This document shows positions 23,422 to 32,505 of a stretch of DNA of 64,000 bases, one piece after another (position 1 is the first letter of the stretch; every line of letters starts with the position of its first letter). The translations under genes and the position numbers were made by a program. The notes under the pieces are model-generated. The model did no database searches. It worked only from the letters and a program-made list of their open reading frames with translations, and was not told the DNA's origin. This DNA comes from Deferribacter abyssi (GTDB lineage: Bacteria; Chrysiogenota; Deferribacteres; Deferribacterales; Deferribacteraceae), in the NCBI RefSeq assembly GCF_049472655.1, contig NZ_JAQNCS010000004.1, positions 1 through 64,000 on the forward strand, read 5' to 3'.

Positions 23422-23920
23422 TTACAAGCCCATCCCTGTTGATAATTAATCTTTTTCTGGTTTTGTCCATCTTTAAAACATGATCTTTGTTATTTGATAT
23501 CATATAAAATGTTTTTTCACCTTTTATTCTGAAAGCTTCGGCTGTACCTGTTTCTTCATAGTCTACAAGTGTTCCTATAAAATTGCCATCAGTGTCGTAA
23601 ACTTCCCAGCCTACAATTTCAAACCAGTAATATTCATTTTCGTTTAATTTTGGCAAAAGATGAATAGGATACATTACTTCAAGGCCACTTAAAGTTTTTG
23701 CTGTCTCTTTATCATTGATATCTTCAAGCTTTATTAAGTAATATTCATTATGCGTTCTAATTTCTTCTACTCTTAATGACTTGATGATTTCACCTTCTTT
23801 TGATAACATTAGTATTTTAAGTGTTTCAAACAATTCTGGATATTCTGTTATGGGTAATACTTTTACTTCACCACTCAAACCGTGTGAGTTTTTTATAATA
23901 CCAATTTTTATATATTTCAT
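23408..23920 (-). CDS. rimM: Ribosome maturation factor RimM
   Basis: 170 residues. The N-terminal RimM domain (IGIIKNSHGLSGEVKVLPIT) is followed by a PRC-barrel (YYWFEIVGWEVYDTDGNFIG, then LIINRDGLVSEDL). It helps 16S rRNA 3'-domain and S19 assembly. The ATG has no recognisable Shine-Dalgarno sequence: the 12 bases before it read TTTAATTTTCATT-like, and a terminator-type hairpin lies immediately upstream. Either translation is weak or this gene depends on another start mechanism. Confidence 0.94.
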   Translation of the reverse strand: MKYIKIGIIKNSHGLSGEVKVLPITEYPELFETLKILMLSKEGEIIKSLRVEEIRTHNEYYLIKLEDINDKETAKTLSGLEVMYPIHLLPKLNENEYYWFEIVGWEVYDTDGNFIGTLVDYEETGTAEAFRIKGEKTFYMISNNKDHVLKMDKTRKRLIINRDGLVSEDL

Positions 23921-23931
23921 AATGAAAATTA

Positions 23932-23952
23932 AAGCCCTCTTTTCGAGGGCTT
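23932..23952 (-). terminator. Intra-operon terminator-like hairpin between khpA and rimM
   Basis: AAGCCCTC-GAAAA-GAGGGCTT in minus orientation, 8-bp perfect stem, followed by TAATTTTC. It lies 4 bases after the khpA stop and 11 bases before the rimM ATG. It is also followed by ATTTTATT on the plus strand. It may partly terminate transcription so that ribosomal/SRP genes are made in excess over rimM-trmD. Confidence 0.7.
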
Positions 23953-23955
23953 ATT

Positions 23956-24186
23956 TTATTCTAGGATTTCTAAAACTACTCTTTTGCCTCTTTTAATACC
24001 AGCTGCACCAAGAATTGTTCTGATTGCTCTTGCAGTTCTACCCTGTCTTCCGATTACTTTGCCGAGATCAGCAGGGTCAACTTTCAATTCGATAACAGTA
24101 GTCTTCTCCCCTTCAACTTCTTCAACAACTACTTTGTCTGGATTATCAACGAATGACTTAACGATGAATTCTACTAACTCTTTCAC
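23956..24186 (-). CDS. khpA: KH-domain RNA-binding protein KhpA
   Basis: 76 residues, a single type II KH domain: VDPADLGKVIGRQGRTARAIRTIL contains the GxxG loop as GRQG. It binds RNA and is found between rpsP and rimM in many bacteria, where it is known as KhpA/YlqC and can pair with KhpB. The order rpsP-khpA-rimM is the classical one. Confidence 0.93.
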   Translation of the reverse strand: MKELVEFIVKSFVDNPDKVVVEEVEGEKTTVIELKVDPADLGKVIGRQGRTARAIRTILGAAGIKRGKRVVLEILE

Positions 24187-24201
24187 ATTACACCTCCACT
24201 A

Positions 24202-24480
24202 TTAGCTTTTCTTTGGGAATTTGTATTCATGGAACTTAGCCATAACTCCCGCTTTTGACAATAGACTTCTTGCTGTATCGGTCGGTATTGCTCCTTTTTT
24301 TAACCATTCTAACGCTTTATCAGCATCAATTTTAATTTCTGCAGGATTTGTGAGTGGATTGTAATATCCAAGAGATTCAATATATGCACCATCTCTTTTT
24401 GCCCTGCTATCAGCCACTACTACTCTGTAAAAAGGCCTCTTTTTCCTTCCCATTCTCAATAATCTTATTTTTGTTGCCAC
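24202..24480 (-). CDS. rpsP: 30S ribosomal protein S16
   Basis: 92 residues: KIRLLRMGRKKRPFYRVVVADSR at the start, ESLGYYNP, and KGAIPTDTARSLLSKAGVM. A small primary-binding protein of 16S rRNA. It lies between ffh and khpA with 14- and 15-base gaps. Confidence 0.98.
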   Translation of the reverse strand: MATKIRLLRMGRKKRPFYRVVVADSRAKRDGAYIESLGYYNPLTNPAEIKIDADKALEWLKKGAIPTDTARSLLSKAGVMAKFHEYKFPKKS

Positions 24481-24494
24481 TAATGCACCTCCTT

Positions 24495-25838
24495 TTATCT
24501 AAAAAGATTTTTTAGCATGTTTTTATCAAGTTTATTTTTACCAGCAAATTGTTTTTTAAACTTTTTCATCATTTTATTCATTTGTTGTAATTGTTGAACC
24601 AATCTGTTTATTTCTGCAACAGATGTTCCACTTCCTTTTGCTATTCTTCTTTTTCTGCTAGCATTAAGTATTTTATAATTTGTTCTTTCTTGAGGAGTCA
24701 TAGAATTAATAATGGCTTCAATTCTTTTAAATTGTGAATCATCAACATTGATTTGTCCCATACCTGAAAAGCCTGGCAAGAGTTTTAATATACTTTCAAA
24801 AGATCCCATTTTTTTTATCATTTTCATTTGTTGAAGCATATCATTGAAATCAAGCCCTTTTTTTTGGATTTTACCTGCAAGTTTTTCAGCTTCTTCCTCT
24901 TCAATGGCATCTTGAGCCATCTCAACTAGGGTAACTATATCACCCATTCCTAGAATTCTAGATGCCATTCTATCAGGATAAAATTGCTCAAATGCATCAA
25001 GTTTTTCACCTGTACCAATAAATTTTATTGGTTTACCGGTGACTTCTCTTATTGAAAGGGCTGCACCACCTCTAGCATCACCATCTAATTTTGTGAGAAT
25101 TACTCCAGTAATACCAAGCAACTCATTGAAGGTCTTGGCAATATTTACAGCATCTTGTCCAGTCATTGCATCTGCTACAAAAAGTATTTCATCAGGTTGG
25201 ATATTGTTTTTTATATTGATAAGTTCATTCATTAAATTTTCGTCTATATGTAAGCGACCAGCTGTGTCGATTATGACTACGTCTTTAGCTGCAGATTTTG
25301 CATATTTTACAGCTTCACTTGCAATTGCAACAGCATCATTTTCTTCTCTATTAGCAAAGACATCAATTTTTAACTGTTTTCCAAGAATTTCAAGCTGATC
25401 AATAGCAGCTGGACGATATATATCACAGGCAACTAGCATAACATCTTTTTTATTTTTTTGGAAATAACGAGCTAGTTTACCTGCTGTGGTAGTTTTACCA
25501 GAACCTTGTAAACCTACTAGCATGATTTTTGTAGGAGGGATGGGGTTAAGCTTTATTTTTGATTCTGATTCGTCACCACCAAGAATTTCAACAATTTCAT
25601 CATGAACTATTTTTATAAAAACTTGATCTGGAGTAAGACTCTTTAATACTTCTTCACCAAGAGCTTTTTCCTGTACTGCAGAAACAAATTTTTTTACAAC
25701 TTTATAATTAACGTCTGCTTCAAGTAGGGCCAATCGAACTTGCTTGACTGCATCTTTTATATTTTCTTCTGTAATTTTTGCCTGCCCTTTAATTTTCTTG
25801 AAAATAGTATTCAACTTTTCATTCAATGTAGCGAACAT
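24495..25838 (-). CDS. ffh: Signal recognition particle protein Ffh
   Basis: 447 residues from ATG 25838, chosen because GGGAG sits 5 bases before it; the reading frame is open further upstream. NG GTPase domain: GLQGSGKTTTAGKLA (G1), CDIYRPAAIDQL, DTAGRLHIDE (G3) and TKLDGDARGG. The Met-rich M domain (about 330-447) has FNDMLQQMKMIKKMGSF and GSGTSVAEINRLVQQ for SRP RNA and signal peptides. It delivers membrane proteins to FtsY/Sec. First gene of the translation operon. Confidence 0.97.
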   Translation of the reverse strand: MFATLNEKLNTIFKKIKGQAKITEENIKDAVKQVRLALLEADVNYKVVKKFVSAVQEKALGEEVLKSLTPDQVFIKIVHDEIVEILGGDESESKIKLNPIPPTKIMLVGLQGSGKTTTAGKLARYFQKNKKDVMLVACDIYRPAAIDQLEILGKQLKIDVFANREENDAVAIASEAVKYAKSAAKDVVIIDTAGRLHIDENLMNELINIKNNIQPDEILFVADAMTGQDAVNIAKTFNELLGITGVILTKLDGDARGGAALSIREVTGKPIKFIGTGEKLDAFEQFYPDRMASRILGMGDIVTLVEMAQDAIEEEEAEKLAGKIQKKGLDFNDMLQQMKMIKKMGSFESILKLLPGFSGMGQINVDDSQFKRIEAIINSMTPQERTNYKILNASRKRRIAKGSGTSVAEINRLVQQLQQMNKMMKKFKKQFAGKNKLDKNMLKNLFR

Positions 25839-25880
25839 AAAACTCCCATCACCTGCCACTTATTAAATTTTGAACTGTTC

Positions 25881-25909
25881 TATTTATAGTAGTGTACATT
25901 ATTTGTCAA
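25881..25909 (-). promoter_or_regulatory. Promoter of the ffh operon
   Basis: Minus strand TTGACA (25904-25909), 17-bp spacer, TAAATA (25881-25886). It lies about 45 bases before the ffh ATG. Confidence 0.7.
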
Positions 25910-26085
25910 TTAGAATTTCGCTTAATCTTTCTATTTTTTGGCTGCCACTACAATTTATGTTTATCTTTCAAGAAGATACACTTTATTGTTTATAAAAAAA
26001 CCATATTCTTCATTCTCGTAAAAATATCAAATAATGCCTTCAAGTATGAATTTGCTAAAACAGGAAACTCCAGAAGATATTCTCA

Positions 26086-26113
26086 TTGACAAAACAAAGA
26101 TTATTATTATAAC
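26086..26113 (+). promoter_or_regulatory. Possible second promoter upstream of the IclR gene
   Basis: TTGACA (26086-26091), 16-bp spacer, TATAAC (26108-26113). It is 230 bases before the iclR-type start with no gene between. The rest of 25910-26266 is AT-rich spacer with nothing else recognised. Confidence 0.4.
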
Positions 26114-26266
26114 TTCGGATAGAAATTGATTGTAGTTGAAATTGTGTAGTAATTTACAGTAAAAAAACTCTTTTGATTTAAAAATTAATAAATATGAATA
26201 TATTTTATTTAGTTTTCGCATTTCTCAGAAAGCGCTAGCTATTAACAGAGTTTTATTCTGTTCCTA

Positions 26267-26294
26267 TTGACATTTTCGATTTGTAAGTTATAAT
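26267..26294 (+). promoter_or_regulatory. Promoter of the IclR-family gene
   Basis: TTGACA (26267-26272), 16-bp spacer, TATAAT (26289-26294): both boxes are consensus. Start expected near 26301, about 40 bases before the GTG. Confidence 0.8.
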
Positions 26295-26342
26295 TTGTTT
26301 ATAATATGTTACAGTTTAAACACTATTTTAAAGGAGTTGAAA

Positions 26343-27125
26343 GTGCGTAGAGATAAATCCGAATATGCTGTTCAAGCAGTTAATAATGCGTTGGACATTT
26401 TGGAACTTTTAGGAGGTAGTGAGCAAGAACTTAGCATCAGTGAAATTGGTGCAAAGCTTGGGCTCACAAGGAGCAATGTAAACAAGTTGTTGGCAACCCT
26501 TGAAAACTTTGGGTATGTAGAGTATAATAAAAGAACTGGCAATTTCAGAATGGATGTTAAGGCTTTTCAAATATCACAAGCTTATCTTAATAAGCTGAAT
26601 TTAATTGACGCCTCTAAGCAAATTCTTCTTGAAATTAAACAAAAAGTAAATGAAACGGTGCATATAAGTGTATTGCGAAAAGGAAATATAGTATATCTCA
26701 ATGCTATAGAAACTGATCATGCAGTGAGAGTGGTACCCAGAATTGGTAATATTGGGCCAGCCTATGCCACTGCTACAGGTAAGGCGCAACTTGCATACCT
26801 AAAACTTGATAAGATAAAAGAATATTATTCAGATAAGCTGGTTAAAATGACAGATAATACAATAGACAACATAGATGATCTGTTAGATAATCTTGAAGAT
26901 GTACGCAATAAAGGATACGCAATAGACAATGAAGAGTTTGAAGTTGGTGTGAAATGTGTAGGAGCTCCAGTTTTTAATTTTATGGGAAAAGTAATTGCTG
27001 GAATAAGTATTTCGGCTCCTATAGAACGCATGGATGACGAGAGAATAAAAAGGGAGATTATTCCAACAATAATCGAAGGAGCTCAAAAACTCTCCATTAA
27101 ATATGGCTATAAACCTAACGCATAA
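26343..27125 (+). CDS. IclR-family transcriptional regulator
   Basis: 260 residues from GTG 26343, chosen because AAAGGAG sits 6 bases upstream and the promoter -10 lies inside the longer reading frame. N-terminal winged helix (AVNNALDILELLGG, then LSISEIGAKLGLTRSNVNKLLATL) and C-terminal IclR effector domain (about 80-255; YATATGKAQLAYL, GYAIDNEEFEVGVKCVGAPVF). IclR proteins bind small carbon metabolites and regulate catabolic genes, often a neighbour and themselves. No obvious target adjoins it; the region to the left is ribosomal. Confidence 0.9.
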   Translation: MRRDKSEYAVQAVNNALDILELLGGSEQELSISEIGAKLGLTRSNVNKLLATLENFGYVEYNKRTGNFRMDVKAFQISQAYLNKLNLIDASKQILLEIKQKVNETVHISVLRKGNIVYLNAIETDHAVRVVPRIGNIGPAYATATGKAQLAYLKLDKIKEYYSDKLVKMTDNTIDNIDDLLDNLEDVRNKGYAIDNEEFEVGVKCVGAPVFNFMGKVIAGISISAPIERMDDERIKREIIPTIIEGAQKLSIKYGYKPNA

Positions 27126-27135
27126 AAACATTTTC

Positions 27136-27162
27136 AAGCCCCTATATCAAAGGGGCTTTTTT
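27136..27162 (+). terminator. Terminator of the IclR-family gene
   Basis: AAGCCCC-TATATCAA-AGGGGCTT followed by TTTT: a 7-8 bp GC-rich stem and U-run 10 bases after the stop codon. Confidence 0.9.
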
Positions 27163-27324
27163 AATAAATATTCTTGTAACATACTAATAAATTAATGATT
27201 ATTTTCTTACTAGCGTTTTTAACGATAAAGCTAATGGAGAATATTGAACAGTATACAGCCAGATATTACAAATGCACATTCAAGTATATAGCTTATTAAT
27301 GATAAATTCATTGCATCTAGCAAT

Positions 27325-27345
27325 AAAAAAAATGGGGTGACCCCA
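27325..27345 (-). terminator. Terminator of the TPR/folE2 transcript
   Basis: Minus strand TGGGG-TCA-CCCCA followed by eight T. It lies about 35 bases after the folE2 stop. Bases 27163-27324 hold no gene I can recognise. Confidence 0.8.
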
Positions 27346-27380
27346 GATTTATTCCACAATAAATAAAATATTAGTAAAAA

Positions 27381-28166
27381 TTAACTATTATTTTTTTTAT
27401 CTATAGTTATTGAAGCAAAAGCAGAGTGATTGTGAATACTTTCAAAATTTTCACTTGAAACTTCAAACCAATCGATCCTATCATCTTCCAACAAATACTG
27501 TGCAGCATTCCTTACAATATCTTCTACAAAAACAGGGTTATCATAAGAATACTCAGTAACAAATTTCTCATCTTCACGCTTCAATAATGAAAAGATAGGA
27601 GAACTACCTGATTTTTCAGCGATTTCTATCAAGTCTTCAATCCATACCATGCGATTATAACGTACTGAGATTGTAACATAACTTCTTTGATTGTGTGCTC
27701 CATAAAGACTTATCTCTTTTGAGCAAGGACAAACACTGATAACTGGTACTGTAACAGTTAGGATAAAATCTACCCCTTCGTTAAATACACTACCACTAAA
27801 TTTACATAAATAATCCATTGATGATGCTTGTTTAGAAATAGGAGCTTCTTTCTCAAGGAAATAAATAAATTCCATATCAAAATGGGCTTCTTCAGAGTTT
27901 AGCTTTATTCGCATTTCCTCTAAGATTTCTTTAAATGAAGATATACTTATATTTTCTCTATACTTATTAAGTATTTCTACAAAACGGGACATATGCGTCC
28001 CTTTGAAGTTATGGGGAAGTTTTACAAACATATTTATTGAGGCAATAGTATGCTGGGACCCTTTTCTCTTATCTCTTAAAATAATAGGGTATTTAATCCC
28101 TTTAATTCCAACTTTATCTATAGCAAGATTTCTATCATCGAACTGATTTTGAATATCTTTCAACAT
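27381..28166 (-). CDS. folE2: GTP cyclohydrolase FolE2 (type IB)
   Basis: 261 residues. IDKVGIKGIKYPIILRD at the start, MFVKLPHNFKGTHMSRF, VPVISVCPCSKEIS with the metal-binding cysteine, and SYDNPVFVEDIVR match FolE2. It converts GTP to dihydroneopterin triphosphate for folate. FolE2 uses metals other than zinc and often replaces FolE in low-zinc conditions. It starts one base after the stop of the TPR gene, so they are translationally linked. Confidence 0.94.
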   Translation of the reverse strand: MLKDIQNQFDDRNLAIDKVGIKGIKYPIILRDKRKGSQHTIASINMFVKLPHNFKGTHMSRFVEILNKYRENISISSFKEILEEMRIKLNSEEAHFDMEFIYFLEKEAPISKQASSMDYLCKFSGSVFNEGVDFILTVTVPVISVCPCSKEISLYGAHNQRSYVTISVRYNRMVWIEDLIEIAEKSGSSPIFSLLKREDEKFVTEYSYDNPVFVEDIVRNAAQYLLEDDRIDWFEVSSENFESIHNHSAFASITIDKKNNS

Positions 28167-28886
28167 CTATCTTCTTCTAATTTTTTGCCTAGCAAGTACC
28201 ATTTGATATGGTTTAAATCCTTGTGGCATTTTTTCTATATTTAATTGCAACCACAGTGTACCATAATTTTTCATTTTCATTTTCTTACCATTTCTCAATG
28301 CTTCTAAGTTGGTTTCAAGTTTCTCATCAAGTGGAGCTTTTTTACTGCCCTTAACAAGAATTTCGATTGCTTTGTCCTTTTCACCCATTTCTGTTAAAAA
28401 ATATGCATACAGACTATAAAGAAAACCCTCTTTAGGAGCATTTTTTATAGCTTTATCCATCGTTGATTTTACTTTTTCATATTTTTTTTCTTTAAAGTAA
28501 AGTGTGGCGAGCATAGCCATTCCCATCCAGTTTTTCGCAAACCCCTTTTCAAGATAACTTTTTGCATCATCAAATTTCTTTTGCATATAAAGTATGATAC
28601 CTATTTGAGAATTTATCTGTTCTTTGACAAAAAACTGCCATTTGGAAAAAGCATAAGCATTTTTCAACCTGTTTATTGCTTTTTCAAAACGATTATTTTT
28701 TAAATCTTTTTCAATTTCCTGAAATACTGCTGTTAACTTTTTTAAAAAATATCTTCCGATGAAGAAATTTAATCCAAGAATTATCACAACCATCAACATT
28801 AAAGACCAAATATAATTATAGGTTATAAAATAAAGTCCTATTGCTGCAAGTAAGGAAACCGATAAAGAAATAAGTAAAGTTAACAT
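28167..28886 (-). CDS. Membrane-anchored TPR-repeat protein, function unknown
   Basis: 239 residues. Two hydrophobic segments at the N-terminus (about 2-22 and 26-46), then a soluble region with tetratricopeptide-like helices: RFEKAINRLKNAYAFSKWQF, KFDDAKSYLEKGFAKNWMGM, KKYEKVKSTMDKAIKNAPKE and DKAIEILVKGSKKAPLDEKL. TPRs mediate protein contacts. It directly precedes folE2 without a gap, but nothing in it suggests a folate role. Confidence 0.75.
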   Translation of the reverse strand: MLTLLISLSVSLLAAIGLYFITYNYIWSLMLMVVIILGLNFFIGRYFLKKLTAVFQEIEKDLKNNRFEKAINRLKNAYAFSKWQFFVKEQINSQIGIILYMQKKFDDAKSYLEKGFAKNWMGMAMLATLYFKEKKYEKVKSTMDKAIKNAPKEGFLYSLYAYFLTEMGEKDKAIEILVKGSKKAPLDEKLETNLEALRNGKKMKMKNYGTLWLQLNIEKMPQGFKPYQMVLARQKIRRR

Positions 28887-28984
28887 ATATCAACCTCTCC
28901 ATTTGGATTCTTGTTTTTAAGACTTGAGGATTATAACTACAAATAAAAATTTTTCAACACTTATAACTATTAGCTCATCAAAAT

Positions 28985-29833
28985 CTAATTACAGGGGTTA
29001 ACCATCACTCCATCAGAATCTACAATACCATTTGTAGCTATTAGAATATAATCAGAACACTTTGTAATCTCTATAAAGTTTGTATCTGTCAATAAAACAG
29101 TTTTGCCTGTTTTTGCATCAATGATTTTTGTTTTTGGTGCATCATTTTCCCAAGAGATCAAATACCTTCCGTTGCTTTTAAGCACCTTTATATTTCTTAT
29201 CGGATGTAGTTTTTGAAAGTAATCAGAAGTCAGTTCAACATTAATCAAATCTCCTTTTAAGTTGTAATCGTTATATGGTAAAATGAATATTTTTATCGGC
29301 CTGTCAGTTTTTATTTTTATTGCAGGTTTTGTTGAAATTTTATTCAACTTATTTTTATCAAAACCATACAAAACAAATTTGGTATTTTTAGAAAAATTCA
29401 ATTTAATTTCAAACGAGTCACCATTTTTTATAATTCTATCTACCTTGACAAATGCTTTTTTGGCAAAAACCTTTTCAATATAAACTGGTTCAGAGTACAC
29501 TCTGTATTCTGGATGTTTGCGTAGAAGCTTATAAATGACTTTCTGTCCTAAACTTATATTATCATCAATAATGTGTTTTTTAGGTTCTATTTTAGCTACT
29601 AAGTTATATTTGGTACAACTATTATCAGTTTTTTTATAAACTTCTAAAATATAATCCTTTGATCGGTTAATTATTTTAAAACCATTATCCACTAATATTA
29701 CTGAATCTTTTGGAGGAGGAGCAATTTTAAACGAGCTTTTAGCCACCGGGTCTGTTTTTTTCCCACAACCATAAAAAAGGATAACAGCCAAGATGATAAA
29801 AAAATTAAATGCTCTGTAAATATTGTTTTGCAC
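28985..29833 (-). CDS. Lipoprotein of unknown function
   Basis: 282 residues from GTG with GGAG about 10 bases upstream; the first 29 bases overlap the end of argH. The N-terminal signal (FFIILAVILFYGCGKK) ends in a lipobox-like FYGC, so it should be lipid-anchored. Short GCGKKTDP-starting lipoproteins beside argH or lysA are common in Gram-negative bacteria. The rest, about 250 residues of beta-rich sequence with VYIEKVF- and YLISWENDAPKTKI-type strands, may form fibronectin-III-like domains. No enzyme motif is seen. Confidence 0.7.
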   Translation of the reverse strand: MQNNIYRAFNFFIILAVILFYGCGKKTDPVAKSSFKIAPPPKDSVILVDNGFKIINRSKDYILEVYKKTDNSCTKYNLVAKIEPKKHIIDDNISLGQKVIYKLLRKHPEYRVYSEPVYIEKVFAKKAFVKVDRIIKNGDSFEIKLNFSKNTKFVLYGFDKNKLNKISTKPAIKIKTDRPIKIFILPYNDYNLKGDLINVELTSDYFQKLHPIRNIKVLKSNGRYLISWENDAPKTKIIDAKTGKTVLLTDTNFIEITKCSDYILIATNGIVDSDGVMVNPCN

Positions 29834-31187
29834 TCTTGATTTGCTCCAAAACTGATTTCAATCCCGTGCCACCATAACTGTTCTTATTCTTGGCCGCATT
29901 TTCAACACTAATATACTCATACACATCACCATCTATCAATTCTGAGAACTGTTTCAGTTCCTCGATCGAAAGTTCATCAAGTCTTTTATTTTTCTCAATA
30001 GCATATTTGACCGATTTCCCTACAACAAAATGGGCATCTCTAAAAGGTAAACCTTTCCTTACAAGATAGTCTGCAAGTTCAGTAGCTGTGGAATATCCTT
30101 TGGCCGCTGCTTCAAACATTTTTCTTCTGTTGATTTTTATTTTTTCTATCATTGGTGAAATGATTTTTAGACTGCCAAGTAAATTATCAGCTGTATTAAA
30201 AAGAGGTATTTTGTCTTCTTGCATATCTTTATTATAAGCAAGTGGTAATCCCTTCATTGTTGTTAATAAACTAACCATGCTACCATAAATTGCACCTGTT
30301 TTCCCTCTGATAAGCTCTGCAACATCAGGATTTTTTTTCTGAGGCATAATACTACTACCTGTGCAATAATCGTCAGAAAATTCTATAAAATCAAATTCAC
30401 TAGTGGCATAAATAATCAATTCTTCACAAAGTCTACTCAAATGCATCTGACAAATGGAAGCATTACTCAAAAATTCCAGCACAAAATCTCTATCACTCAC
30501 AGAATCAAGGCTATTTTCTGTGGGAGTATCGAATCCTAAAAGTTTAGAAGTAAAAAACCTATCAATAGGAAAAGTTGTACCAGCTAGAGCACACGAACCT
30601 AGAGGGTTTTTGTTTAACCTTTTTAATGAATCATCAAATCTTTCAAGATCTCTTTTAAACATCTGAAAATAAGCTAATAAATAGTGGGAAAAGAGAATTG
30701 GCTGAGCAGTTTGTAAATGTGTAAAACCAGGCATTATTACGTCAATATTACCTTCAGCTTTTTTTACTAGCACTTCTAAAAAAGTTTTTATATACTTTTT
30801 AACATCTGCAATAATATCACGTAAATACATTCGCACATCCACGGCCACCTGATCATTCCTACTTCTAGCCGTATGCAGCTTTCCACCTATCTCCCCAACA
30901 ATCTCTTTTAATCTTTTTTCTATTGCCATATGTATATCTTCATCTTCTGTTTTAAATTCAAAATCTCCTTTTTCAATTTCATCTAATATTTTTAATAGCC
31001 CTTCTTTGATTTTTTCAGCTTCTAAAGGTTTTATTATTCCTTGTTTAGCAAGCATTTCTACATGTGCAAGACTTCCTCTTATATCATATCTATAAAGTCT
31101 TTTATCAAAATGAATTGATGCATTAAATTCATCCACAAATTTATCTGTAGATAGCTCAAAACGTCCACTCCACAACTTTTCAGACAC
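29805..31187 (-). CDS. argH: Argininosuccinate lyase
   Basis: 460 residues from GTG 31187, preferred over an upstream TTG because TGAGGTG is correctly spaced. Motifs: LWSGRFELSTDKFVDEFNAS, HTARSRNDQVAVDVRMYL, PGFTHLQTAQPILFSHYLLA, and the catalytic loop GSSIMPQKKNPDVAELIRGK. It splits argininosuccinate into arginine and fumarate, the last step of arginine synthesis. It follows the response-regulator gene with a 1-base gap, an odd setting for argH, which more often lies with argG. Confidence 0.96.
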   Translation of the reverse strand: MSEKLWSGRFELSTDKFVDEFNASIHFDKRLYRYDIRGSLAHVEMLAKQGIIKPLEAEKIKEGLLKILDEIEKGDFEFKTEDEDIHMAIEKRLKEIVGEIGGKLHTARSRNDQVAVDVRMYLRDIIADVKKYIKTFLEVLVKKAEGNIDVIMPGFTHLQTAQPILFSHYLLAYFQMFKRDLERFDDSLKRLNKNPLGSCALAGTTFPIDRFFTSKLLGFDTPTENSLDSVSDRDFVLEFLSNASICQMHLSRLCEELIIYATSEFDFIEFSDDYCTGSSIMPQKKNPDVAELIRGKTGAIYGSMVSLLTTMKGLPLAYNKDMQEDKIPLFNTADNLLGSLKIISPMIEKIKINRRKMFEAAAKGYSTATELADYLVRKGLPFRDAHFVVGKSVKYAIEKNKRLDELSIEELKQFSELIDGDVYEYISVENAAKNKNSYGGTGLKSVLEQIKSAKQYLQSI

Positions 31188-31188
31188 A

Positions 31189-32505
31189 TCACACCTCAAT
31201 ATTATATTCTTTGATTTTATTATGTAATGTTTTCCTTGATATACCTAGTAATTCTGCAGCTTTGCTTTTGTTTCCATTTGTTTCTTTTAATGCTTTTTCT
31301 ATCAGACTTTTTTCATGCTCTTTCATACTGTTTTTCTTAGTAGTGTTATTTTCTATTTTAAGAGGTGGTAAAAGGTCTGGGGTTAAAACTTCTCCTTTGC
31401 AAAGGATTATACTTCTTTCAACAATATTTTCTAATTCCCTGATATTCCCCGGGAAATCATACTTCATCAAAACATTAAGATAGTCATCTGAATACCCTTT
31501 AATAATTTTTTGGAATCTTTCACTATATCTTTTAATAAAGAAATTAAGTAACAGTGGTATTTCATTCTTTCTTTCCCTTAAAGGGGGAACTAAAATAGGG
31601 AATACATTTAGTCTAAAGTAAAGATCTTCTCTAAATTTGCCTTCTTTAACCATTTCTTCTAGGTTTCTGTTAGTAGCGGCCACTATTCTTGCATCTGTTT
31701 TTAATGTTTTCAAACCTCCTACACGCTCAAAAGTTTTATCTTGTAAGACTCTTAAAAGTTTTGCTTGTGTTTGTAATGGTAATTCTCCAATTTCATCGAG
31801 AAATATTGTCCCACCATCTGCAAGTTCAAATTTCCCAGGCTTAGCTTTGTCTGCACCTGTAAAAGCGCCTTTTTCGTGACCAAAAATTTCACTTTCAATC
31901 AAGTTTTCATTCAATGCAGCACAATTAACAGCAAGAAACGGTTTATTCTTTCTTGGAGAGTTGTGATGGATGGATTTTGCAATCAATTCTTTTCCAGTTC
32001 CAGACTCTCCCATAATTAAAACCGTAGCATCAGTGGGAGCAACCATCTTTAAAAGATCAATGATTTTACCTAGGCCGTTTTCAGAATATACACCCTCATA
32101 ATGATAATCATCATTTATTTTTACCTCTTTATCCCTAAGTTTATCATTTAATAGTTCTTTTATTTGTTTTTTTAGAATTTTTACATCTACAGGTTTTGTT
32201 ATATAGTCCACAGCACCAAGTTTCATTGCTTCTACTGCTGTTTTTACGTTGTTGAAAGCTGAAATAACAATAACTGGTATATTTATACCATTTCTTCTCA
32301 AATGACTTAAAAAAGTCATCCCATCCATAATATCCATTTTAATGTCAAGAAGTATCAAGTCGTAATGATTGGATTCAACGCTACTTAAAGCTTCAATGCC
32401 ATTTGATGCTTCATCTACGACGTATTCTCCTTCGAGATGAAGCTTTAACATAAAACGGTGGTTTTCTTCATCATCAACAATTAAGATTTTTCTTTTATTT
32501 TCCAT
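31189..32505 (-). CDS. NtrC-family sigma-54-dependent response regulator
   Basis: 438 residues from ATG 32505. Receiver domain (1-120) with the acidic pocket DD 11-12 and phospho-acceptor Asp54 (LILLDIKMD). The central AAA+ sigma-54 activator domain has GESGTGKE, an intact GAFTGA loop (contacts sigma-54) and DGGTIFLDEIGELP. The C-terminal Fis-type helix-turn-helix has GNKSKAAELLGISRKTLHNK. It activates sigma-54 promoters on phosphorylation. The cognate kinase gene overlaps its start by 11 bases. Possible targets in the window include the sigma-54-like pilA promoter, though pilin control usually uses its own PilR. Confidence 0.94.
   Translation of the reverse strand: MENKRKILIVDDEENHRFMLKLHLEGEYVVDEASNGIEALSSVESNHYDLILLDIKMDIMDGMTFLSHLRRNGINIPVIVISAFNNVKTAVEAMKLGAVDYITKPVDVKILKKQIKELLNDKLRDKEVKINDDYHYEGVYSENGLGKIIDLLKMVAPTDATVLIMGESGTGKELIAKSIHHNSPRKNKPFLAVNCAALNENLIESEIFGHEKGAFTGADKAKPGKFELADGGTIFLDEIGELPLQTQAKLLRVLQDKTFERVGGLKTLKTDARIVAATNRNLEEMVKEGKFREDLYFRLNVFPILVPPLRERKNEIPLLLNFFIKRYSERFQKIIKGYSDDYLNVLMKYDFPGNIRELENIVERSIILCKGEVLTPDLLPPLKIENNTTKKNSMKEHEKSLIEKALKETNGNKSKAAELLGISRKTLHNKIKEYNIEV

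Noticed and set aside
27163..27324. A transposase remnant after the IclR gene
   Set aside because: Short in-frame stretches exist, but none matches a transposase motif I recognise.
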